Shown piece by piece: positions 1-5,088 of a stretch of DNA of 8,289 nt (within the stretch, counting starts at the first letter, position 1; every line of letters starts with the position of its first letter). Under the pieces are notes generated by a model. The model searched no databases. It saw only the letters and a list, made by a program, of their open reading frames with translations, and had not been told where the DNA came from. The translations under genes were made by a program, and so were the position numbers. The stretch comes from Candidatus Sulfopaludibacter sp. SbA3 (lineage in GTDB: Bacteria; Acidobacteriota; Terriglobia; Bryobacterales; Bryobacteraceae): contig CAMDKT010000247.1 of the NCBI GenBank assembly GCA_945900935.1, positions 1-8,289 on the forward strand, written 5' to 3'.

Positions 1-503
1 TGGCGGCCGAAGAACGCGGCGACGACGCCTCCCAGCGCCGAGCCAACCGCGAAGTTGAACGACCACGTAATCGAACTCAAGGCATTGCCCCGGATCACGT
101 CCTCGCCTTCCGTAATGTTCGGAATGGTCGCCGTGCGCCCGGGCTCGAAGAGCGCCAACATGATCGTTTCCAAAAACAGCAACGCGTAGAGGAAGTTCAC
201 GCTCTCCGGTCCGCGCACGAAGAGCATGCAAGCGACGATCAAGGCTCGCGCGTAGTCGGCGAAAATCATCACGCGTCGGCGGCTGAGCCTGTCATTAATC
301 ACCCCCGCCGACGGCGAGCAAATGAACTGCGGCAACACCTGCAAAGTGAATGCCAGCGCGATCGACTTCGCCGACCCGGTGTATTCGAGCAGCAGACTAT
401 AAATCGCAACCGTGTAGAACCAATCGCCGATTTCGCTAATAACCTGGGCTATCCAGAGAAGCCGGAAGTTGCGGTTCGCGCGAAGTAGGGCGAGGTAGCC
501 CAT
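1..503 (-). CDS. MFS transporter, N-terminal part (cut by the window edge)
   Basis: My reverse-strand translation starts at ATG 503-501 and stays open to base 1, giving 167 residues of the N-terminal half of a major facilitator superfamily permease. The start reads MGYLALLRANRNFRLLWIAQ, the usual opening of the MFS_3/EntS-like exporter group, followed by TM1 (about residues 15-37) and TM2 (about 46-69). Motif A lies in the TM2-TM3 loop around residues 67-77 (G-V-I-N-D-R-L-S-R-R-R). TM3 and TM4 follow, with a loop at about 119-135 (EPGRTATIPNI) that is common in this group. The substrate cannot be told from this half; drug, siderophore or other small-molecule efflux are all possible. It lies 3 nt after the trpS stop, so it is probably co-transcribed and translationally coupled. 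I see no strong Shine-Dalgarno; the upstream bases are the end of trpS. Family assignment is firm, function is not. Confidence 0.88.
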   Translation of the reverse strand, partial: MGYLALLRANRNFRLLWIAQVISEIGDWFYTVAIYSLLLEYTGSAKSIALAFTLQVLPQFICSPSAGVINDRLSRRRVMIFADYARALIVACMLFVRGPESVNFLYALLFLETIMLALFEPGRTATIPNITEGEDVIRGNALSSITWSFNFAVGSALGGVVAAFFGR

Positions 504-506
504 ACG

Positions 507-1496
507 TTAATCGAGATTGTAAAGGCCCATGCGATCGCGAACCAGGCGCGTGGTGGACTCGGCAATGGGGCGGACGCGCTCGGCGCCTTCGCGCAGCACG
601 CTGTTCAAATAAACCGGATCGGCGGTGATTTCGACGTAGCGCTTTTGAATCGGTTCCAGCCCGGCCACGACGGCTTCCAAAACCTGCTTCTTCAGGTCGC
701 CGTAACGCATGCCGGCGAAATGATTCTTCAGTTGTTCATTCGGCCAATCGGTGAAGGCCTGGAAGATGTTTAACAGATTCACCACGCCCGGACCCATGGT
801 GTCGAAGTCGACGGCGGGATTGGAATCTGTCGTCGCGCGCATGATCTTCTTCTTCATCTCGGCGGGCGTATCGAGCAGGCCGATGCTGTGCCCGGTGCCA
901 GCCGCGGACTTGCTCATCTTCTTCGTTGGATCGTCGAGGCCCATGACGCGCGCGCCGGCCACGGGCAACCGCGTTTCGGGCATCGTGAACGTCTCGCCGT
1001 AGAGCGAGTTGAAGCGCTGAGCGATGTCGCGCGCGAGTTCAATGTGCTGGCGCTGATCCTCGCCGACGGGGATGATGTTGGCCTGGTAGAGCAGAATATC
1101 GGCGGCCATCAGCACGGGGTACTGCAACAGGCCGCTGAGAATCGTGTCCTGATTCTCGGTTTTGGACTTGTACTGCGTCATCCGTTCGAGCCAGCCGAGC
1201 GGCGTCATGCAGGTCAGCATCCAGGCAAGCTCGGAGTGCTGCGCGACCGAGGATTGAACGATGATGGTTGACGATTTCGGGTCGATGCCGGCGGCCAGGA
1301 AGAGACCGGCCAGCTGCGTGATCTGCTGCTTTAGGGCCGCCGGGTCCTGGTGAACGGTGATGGCGTGCAGATCGACGATGCAGAAAATGCTATCGAAATC
1401 GTGCTGGATCTTGACCCAATTGCGTAAAGCGCCCAGGTAGTTGCCGATGTGAAGGTGTCCGGTTGGTTGGATCCCGGAGAGAACGCGTGCTTTCAT
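507..1496 (-). CDS. trpS: Tryptophanyl-tRNA synthetase
   Basis: Cytoplasmic class I aminoacyl-tRNA synthetase that activates L-tryptophan with ATP and charges tRNA-Trp. The 329-residue product is full length for bacterial TrpRS (about 325-340). Visible signatures are the N-terminal SGIQPTGHLHIGNYLGAL block with the HIGH-type motif HIGN at residues 16-19, the KMSKS loop as KKMSKS at 192-197, the AADILLYQA segment at 131-139 whose Asp (D133) corresponds to the residue that recognises the indole NH, and VGEDQRQHIELARDIA at 144-159. The C-terminal helical anticodon-binding part is complete and ends GLYNLD. ATG 1496-1494 puts the protein start exactly at the family's usual MKxRVLSGIQPTG. No clear Shine-Dalgarno precedes it (the bases read CTAACAGTTTGAA), so initiation may be SD-independent. 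The MFS gene follows 3 nt after the TAA stop. There is no sign of truncation. Confidence 0.97.
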   Translation of the reverse strand: MKARVLSGIQPTGHLHIGNYLGALRNWVKIQHDFDSIFCIVDLHAITVHQDPAALKQQITQLAGLFLAAGIDPKSSTIIVQSSVAQHSELAWMLTCMTPLGWLERMTQYKSKTENQDTILSGLLQYPVLMAADILLYQANIIPVGEDQRQHIELARDIAQRFNSLYGETFTMPETRLPVAGARVMGLDDPTKKMSKSAAGTGHSIGLLDTPAEMKKKIMRATTDSNPAVDFDTMGPGVVNLLNIFQAFTDWPNEQLKNHFAGMRYGDLKKQVLEAVVAGLEPIQKRYVEITADPVYLNSVLREGAERVRPIAESTTRLVRDRMGLYNLD

Positions 1497-1515
1497 TTCA
1501 AACTGTTAGTGTACT
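1497..1515. promoter_or_regulatory. 19-nt divergent start region between trpS and rlmD
   Basis: Only 19 nt separate the trpS ATG (reverse) from the first possible GTG of the methyltransferase (forward). Promoters for both directions must therefore overlap the opposite gene's 5' end, or the transcripts have very short leaders. On the reverse strand a weak -10-like TACACT lies at 1513-1508. It would give a leader of only about 4 nt for trpS, with no recognisable -35 17 nt upstream. No good forward promoter is visible. Neither gene has a clear Shine-Dalgarno here. This is a position-based call, not a motif-based one. Confidence 0.3.
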
Positions 1516-2745
1516 GTGCGCGACAATAAAGATGTGGAGAATACAGAGATCACGCTGCCGATTGAGAAGTTAGTGTATGGGGGCTCCGGGCTGAGCCGTC
1601 ATGAGGGCCGGGTGGTGATGACGCCGTTTGTGCTTCCGGGCGAAACGGCGCGGATTGTGATTGAGCGCGAGAAGAAGGACGTTCTGAACGGGCGCGTGCT
1701 GGAAGTGCTGGAGAAGTCCGAGGCGCGGACGACGCCGCTTTGCCCCGTTTTTGAGCGCTGCGGCGGTTGCCATTATCAGCACGCGCTGTATCCGGCGCAG
1801 GTGGAGATGAAGAAAGACATTTTGCGCGAGGTGTTGCAGCGCATCGGGAAGATCGCGGCGCCGGAAACGATTGAGGCCATCACCGGCGAACCGTGGGGTT
1901 ATCGCAATCGGATTCAACTGCACATCGACGGGCAGAAGGTAGGCTATCGCGAGCCGGGTTCGCACACGGTGGTTGACACGTCGGAATGTCCGGTGGCGTC
2001 GCCGAAGTTGAACGAGTCCCTGCGGGCGTTGCGGCGGATGGTTCGGGAGCATCGATTCCCTCGTTTTGTGCGGTCGATTGAATTCTTCACGAATGAGCGC
2101 GAGGTGCAGGTGAACGTGCACGAGACGATGGCGGGCCAGCGGGTGGCGCGGACGTTCTTCGATTGGCTGGAGCAGGAACTTCCCGGCGCAGCCACCGGCC
2201 CGATTGACTACTCGGCCAATGGCCACAAGTTCCGCGTTCACTACAGGTCGTTTTTCCAGGTGAACCGGTTCCTGGTGGGTGCGTTGACGGAGGCGGCGAT
2301 TGGCGGGGCGACGGGCAACACGGCGCTTGAGTTGTACGCGGGCGTCGGGCTGTTCTCGTTGTCGCTGGCAGACCGTTTCAAACAAGTGGACGCCGTGGAA
2401 AGCGTCAAGATGGCGGTAGAAGACGGGGAGCTGAACGCCAAGCGCGCGCGGAAATTGAACATCGACCATTTCCGGGCGAGCACGGAAGAGTTCCTGACAG
2501 GCGTTCGGAAGACGCCGGACTTTGTGCTGGCCGATCCGCCGCGCGCGGGGCTGGGACCGGACGTGGTCAAAGAATTGCTCCGTATTCAAGCGCCGAAGGT
2601 TGCTATCGTCTCCTGCGATCCGTCGACGCTGGCGCGCGACTTGAAAGGCTTGTGCGAGGCGGGCTACAAAATCAAATCGATGACGATGGTGGATCTTTTC
2701 CCCCAGACGTATCACATGGAAACGGTAACGCAACTGGAATTGTAG
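1516..2745 (+). CDS. rlmD: 23S rRNA (uracil-C5)-methyltransferase, RlmD/TrmA family
   Basis: SAM-dependent enzyme that forms 5-methyluridine in RNA, most likely at U1939 of 23S rRNA (RlmD-type). The order is an N-terminal TRAM RNA-binding domain (about residues 12-68), then [4Fe-4S] ligands C76, C82, C85 and C158 in the RlmD pattern C-x5-C-x2-C...C, a central RNA-binding domain, and a Rossmann methyltransferase domain. Key motifs are SFFQVN (245-250), SAM motif I LELYAGVGLF (271-280), DPPRAG (340-345), the catalytic nucleophile C367 in VSCDPSTLARDL, and the C-terminal FPQTYHMETV with the putative general base E402. The length of 409 is normal. An in-frame TAG at 1507-1509 limits the start to GTG 1516 or GTG 1534 (Val7). 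Both lie before the TRAM domain and neither has a good Shine-Dalgarno. RlmC, RlmCD or TrmA specificity cannot be excluded by motif alone, although the TRAM plus Fe-S combination favours RlmD/RlmCD. The dehydrogenase follows after 7 nt. Confidence 0.9.
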   Translation: MRDNKDVENTEITLPIEKLVYGGSGLSRHEGRVVMTPFVLPGETARIVIEREKKDVLNGRVLEVLEKSEARTTPLCPVFERCGGCHYQHALYPAQVEMKKDILREVLQRIGKIAAPETIEAITGEPWGYRNRIQLHIDGQKVGYREPGSHTVVDTSECPVASPKLNESLRALRRMVREHRFPRFVRSIEFFTNEREVQVNVHETMAGQRVARTFFDWLEQELPGAATGPIDYSANGHKFRVHYRSFFQVNRFLVGALTEAAIGGATGNTALELYAGVGLFSLSLADRFKQVDAVESVKMAVEDGELNAKRARKLNIDHFRASTEEFLTGVRKTPDFVLADPPRAGLGPDVVKELLRIQAPKVAIVSCDPSTLARDLKGLCEAGYKIKSMTMVDLFPQTYHMETVTQLEL

Positions 2746-2752
2746 GTGCCTG

Positions 2753-4405
2753 GTGGGTAGCTTCTTCGCGGTTCTTCTGTTGGCGGCGGCGTGGCCGGCG
2801 GTGCGCTGGGAGCCATGGATCACGGGGCTGGAAGCGCCGGTGGATTTGAAGAGCGCGCACGACGGCAGCGGCCGAATGTTCGTGCTGGAACAGCGCGGGC
2901 GGGTGCGGCTGATCCGCGATGGCGCGGTGGTGGCAACGCCGGTTCTGGATATTGTTTCGGAGGTGCAATACAGGGGCGAAATGGGGCTCCTGGGGATCGC
3001 GTTTCCGCCTGAGTTTCGGGCAAAGCAGTATTTTTACTTGAACTACGTGGACCGGCAGCGGCGGACGATTGTGGCCCGGTACCGGATGAGCGGCGACACG
3101 GCCGATCCGGCGAGTGAAGAGGTTCTGCTGACGATTCCGCAGCCGTATGAAAACCATAACGGCGGGTGCATGCAGTTCAGCCCGCGCGATGGGCAGCTTT
3201 ACATCGGCATGGGAGATGGCGGCAGCGCCGGGGACCCGCAGAAACGGGCGCAGAATCCGAATTCGATGTTGGGCAAAATGTTGCGGATGGATGTGGAGAA
3301 TGGCGCGCGGACGGCGCAGATTTGGGCGTCAGGGCTGCGGAATCCGTGGCGGTTTTCCTTTGATCGCGCGACGGGCGATATGTATATCGCCGACGTCGGC
3401 CAGGACAGGTTAGAGGAGATCGACTTTCAGCCGGCGGCTGCCGCGGCGGGGCTGAATTACGGCTGGAGCTTGATGGAGGGCGCGCGGTGCCTTGATCTGA
3501 CAAGCTGCGCGACCCGCGCCGATCTGGTGCGTCCGGTGTTTGAGTACGGGCGCAACGATGGCGTTTCCGTTTCCGGGGGATACGTGTATCGCGGGGCTCG
3601 TTTTCCGTTTTTGACGGGGATCTATTTGTTTGGCGATTTCGGGAGCGGGCAGACGTGGGGAATGCGGCGGGACGGGGCGAATTGGGAGACGGCAAAGCTC
3701 GTGGACACGAATTTGCCGGTGGTGGGATTTGGCGAAGACGAGGCGGGCGAGCAGTATATGGTGGTGCATAACGGGCGCATACTGCGGCTGGCGGCGGATC
3801 CGCCGGCGGCGGCGGTGAACTCGGTTGTGAGCGCGGCGAGTTTTGCGCCGGGCATCGCGCCCGGAGGGATTGCGACGGCGTTTTTGAACGCTCTGCATGG
3901 TGTGACTGGGATTGTGGCGGCGGACCGGCTGCCATTGCCGACGACATTGAGCGGGGTGACGGTGCGGGTGAACGGGGAGCCCGCGCCGCTGTTCGCGGTA
4001 GCCAATGGCGGCGTTGGCGCGCAGGTTAATTTTCTGGTGCCGGCGGCGACAACGCTGGGCGAAGCGACGATTGCGATCAATGGCGCGGAGACACGGACGA
4101 CGGTGTCGGCGGCGGCCCCGGCGGTGTTTACTTTCGATGGGAGAATGGCGGCGGTGAACGGGCCGGGCACGCGCGGGGAGCCGATTGAAATCTACGCGAC
4201 GGGTTTGGGCTTGAATGTCAACAGCGTCGCCGTGTTGATCGGCGGGCGCACCGCCGCGGTGCTGTTCGCCGGATCCGCGCCGGGCTTTGTGGGGCTCAAT
4301 CAGATCAATGCCGTGGTGCCTGCGGAGACACCTGCCGGGGAGGCGGAGTTAATTGTTCGCGTCGCCGGGGTGACATCCCCGACTGTGGCGTTGTCGATTC
4401 GTTAG
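2753..4405 (+). CDS. Secreted PQQ-type glucose/sorbosone dehydrogenase with C-terminal TIGR03437 domain
   Basis: The 550-residue predicted exported protein has two parts. Residues 1-16 are a short hydrophobic signal peptide (cleavage plausibly after A13 or A16). Residues about 19-347 form a GSDH (PF07995-type) six-bladed beta-propeller like soluble aldose dehydrogenase YliI/Asd. It has NHNGGCMQFSP (134-144; H135 fits the catalytic base position), IGMGDGGSAGDP (151-162, Ca/PQQ loop region), GLRNPWRFSFD (194-204), YIADVGQD (211-218), NYGW (235-238) and a cysteine pair C246/C252 suited to a disulfide. Residues about 354-550 match the Solibacter C-terminal domain TIGR03437: opening VVSAASFAPGIAPGGIA, middle GEPIEIYATGLG, ending PGFVGLNQINAVVPAETPAG and SPTVALSIR. 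Sugar or aldose oxidation with PQQ in the periplasm is inferred from the family; substrate and cofactor are untested. The GTG start is forced by an in-frame TAA at 2726-2728. A modest AGGTG (2744-2748) overlaps the rlmD stop, suggesting coupled translation. The signal-peptide n-region lacks Lys/Arg, which is unusual. Confidence 0.9.
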   Translation: MGSFFAVLLLAAAWPAVRWEPWITGLEAPVDLKSAHDGSGRMFVLEQRGRVRLIRDGAVVATPVLDIVSEVQYRGEMGLLGIAFPPEFRAKQYFYLNYVDRQRRTIVARYRMSGDTADPASEEVLLTIPQPYENHNGGCMQFSPRDGQLYIGMGDGGSAGDPQKRAQNPNSMLGKMLRMDVENGARTAQIWASGLRNPWRFSFDRATGDMYIADVGQDRLEEIDFQPAAAAAGLNYGWSLMEGARCLDLTSCATRADLVRPVFEYGRNDGVSVSGGYVYRGARFPFLTGIYLFGDFGSGQTWGMRRDGANWETAKLVDTNLPVVGFGEDEAGEQYMVVHNGRILRLAADPPAAAVNSVVSAASFAPGIAPGGIATAFLNALHGVTGIVAADRLPLPTTLSGVTVRVNGEPAPLFAVANGGVGAQVNFLVPAATTLGEATIAINGAETRTTVSAAAPAVFTFDGRMAAVNGPGTRGEPIEIYATGLGLNVNSVAVLIGGRTAAVLFAGSAPGFVGLNQINAVVPAETPAGEAELIVRVAGVTSPTVALSIR

Positions 4406-4437
4406 GGCCACCCCTCGGGATGAAAATGGGGGCGGCC
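4406..4437 (+). terminator. Hairpin directly after the dehydrogenase stop (possible terminator)
   Basis: GGCC (4406-4409) pairs with GGCC (4434-4437) and CCCC (4411-4414) pairs with GGGG (4429-4432), with one A-C mismatch (4410/4433) and a 12-13 nt loop. The stem starts on the first base after the TAG stop. It is GC-rich and should be stable, but no T-tract follows (AATGTTCTGG), so it is not a canonical intrinsic terminator. It could protect the mRNA 3' end or assist Rho-dependent termination. Confidence 0.4.
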
Positions 4438-4458
4438 AATGTTCTGGATCCCGAACCC

Positions 4459-4493
4459 CGCCTACCCGATTTTGAAGACAGTTCGAGTAGGCG
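4459..4493. repeat. Imperfectly spaced inverted repeat, 7-bp arms
   Basis: CGCCTAC at 4459-4465 is perfectly inverted as GTAGGCG at 4487-4493, with a 21-nt spacer. There is no T-tract and the arms do not extend. It could be a weak stem, an operator-like site or chance. No gene start adjoins it that would favour a regulatory role. Confidence 0.25.
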
Positions 4494-4682
4494 AGCGGTG
4501 ACCCAAGATTGACGTATTTCCTCAATTGATCTAGCTGCCGGAGCATTTGCCCGGTCTTCAGCTCCAATCGCGAAGAGGCTTTGAGATAACGAGGACAGGC
4601 GCCCAAATAACTGCGTGAGGAACTATTCCGAGTTGCCGTCGAAGGACTTCGTCCGATACCTTCCGCCGCCCAATCTGGCCAC

Positions 4683-4769
4683 CTGACGCTAGCTCAAGTC
4701 CACGCCGCGCTCGCCTACTACCATGCCAATACCGTCGAGATCGAGGACGCCCTGGCTTCCGATGACGCG
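4683..4769 (+). pseudogene. Remnant of a DUF433-family antitoxin (C-terminal end only)
   Basis: In the frame starting at 4683 the sequence reads LTLAQVHAALAYYHANTVEI and continues EDALASDDA. This is the characteristic C-terminal helix region of one clade of DUF433 proteins (small DNA-binding antitoxins, about 75-115 residues, typically LTLAQVHAALAYYxDHxxEI). Only the last 29 or so residues remain. Upstream, the same frame reaches a stop at 4608-4610 with residues unlike the family. The neighbouring frame reads FVRYLPPPNLAT and then stops (TGA at 4684-4686), so a frameshift near 4680 is possible. No start codon or N-terminal GGxPxIxGTRI-type motif is visible. Family recognition is by eye from the conserved segment. 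Confidence 0.65.
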
Positions 4770-4918
4770 ATGATCAACCGGAGCGACGAAGATCATCTGC
4801 GCCATGCGGCCACCCCTGGACGAGTGCTCTACAACTTCAATACCGGCGACTATGCATCGCTCCGCCAACAGTGGCTGGCGCGCCGCCACTCGTCCTCGCA
4901 CACCAGCAGCACTGCTCG
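4770..4918 (+). pseudogene. Remnant of a DUF5615 PIN-like toxin, frameshifted
   Basis: Continuing in frame from the antitoxin relic, the translation gives RSDEDHLRHAATPGRVLYNF and NTGDYASLRQQWLARR (to 4886). This resembles the middle of DUF5615 PIN-like proteins (compare DExHLxxA...GRVLxTFNxxDFxxLxxxWL), including the acidic residue of the FNxxD motif (codon 4848-4850). The next conserved segment, xLVLAHQQ, appears only in another frame (4889-4918), so a frameshift with apparent loss of roughly a dozen bases lies near 4881-4889. The toxin's N-terminal third and C-terminus are missing. ATG 4770 is an internal methionine at the antitoxin-toxin junction, not a credible start. In intact loci a DUF433 gene directly precedes a DUF5615 gene, so gene order agrees with this reading. 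Confidence 0.6.
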
Positions 4919-4936
4919 AGACCCTCCCCGTTCCCG

Positions 4937-4945
4937 CCCCCCCCC
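4937..4945 (+). repeat. Homopolymer run of nine C
   Basis: Nine consecutive C (G on the other strand) sit inside the non-coding, pyrimidine-rich end of the toxin relic. Such runs are prone to slippage and to sequencing error. No intact reading frame depends on this one, so phase variation is not indicated. Confidence 0.6.
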
Positions 4946-5058
4946 AGTCCGCATCGCCTCCACCACTGCCTCGACAGAGCCAAGCTCACGGTTTGGCTCG
5001 CCATCGCCCCCATTTCCCAACGGCAACCCACCCCCGCGACCGTCCTGGCACTATCGGG

Positions 5059-5085
5059 AAAAGGCCATGCCCCCACATGCCTTTT
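5059..5085 (-). terminator. Intrinsic terminator of the TonB receptor gene
   Basis: On the reverse strand, 3 nt after the stop codon, the transcript would read AAAAGG-CATG-TGGGGG-CATG-G-CCTTTT. Arms 5085-5080 and 5064-5059 give 6 bp, arms 5079-5076 and 5069-5066 give 4 bp, with one bulged base (5065) and a 6-nt loop. The stem ends in TTTT and is then followed by CCCG. The short U-run is partly inside the stem, so efficiency may be moderate. The A/T ends also make it usable in the plus direction, where it could stop read-through from the dehydrogenase side. Confidence 0.65.
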
Positions 5086-5088
5086 CTA

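Larger units (their letters stand above)
4406..5088. other. Intergenic region between convergent genes, holding gene relics
   Basis: This 683-nt gap lies between the ends of the dehydrogenase and the TonB receptor. It holds a GC-rich hairpin immediately after the dehydrogenase stop (4406-4437), an inverted repeat at 4459-4493, about 190 nt with no recognisable content (4494-4682), a decayed DUF433/DUF5615 toxin-antitoxin remnant (4683-4918), a pyrimidine-rich stretch with a run of nine C (4937-4945), and the terminator of the TonB receptor gene (5059-5085). No intact gene with family features is visible on either strand. Frames are broken and codon use is poor, as expected of decaying DNA. 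Confidence 0.7.

Noticed and set aside
1570..2823. Long reverse-strand frame (417 codons) across the rRNA methyltransferase gene
   Set aside because: It is antisense to a gene with complete family motifs. Its translation is Arg/His/Pro-rich and low in recognisable structure, as expected for a shadow frame in GC-rich DNA.
3177..3947. Reverse-strand frames of 256, 162 and 182 codons over the dehydrogenase gene
   Set aside because: They are shadows of the well-supported plus-strand gene. Their composition (Pro/Arg/Ser-rich) is typical of antisense frames and no family motif is seen.
4420..4512. 30-codon ATG frame on the plus strand just after the dehydrogenase
   Set aside because: It begins inside the loop of the post-stop hairpin, lacks a Shine-Dalgarno and resembles no family I know. 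Chance is the simplest explanation.
4349..4606. Reverse-strand 85-codon frame in the gap overlapping the dehydrogenase end
   Set aside because: It starts only at TTG, has no ribosome-binding site, shows no recognisable family and ends inside the coding sequence of the convergent gene.
4406..4817. 10-bp direct repeat GGCCACCCCT at 4406-4415 and 4808-4817, considered as insertion borders or a deletion scar
   Set aside because: Both copies are explained by other features (the hairpin arm and the toxin coding frame). A 10-bp match in GC-rich DNA over this distance is weak evidence.
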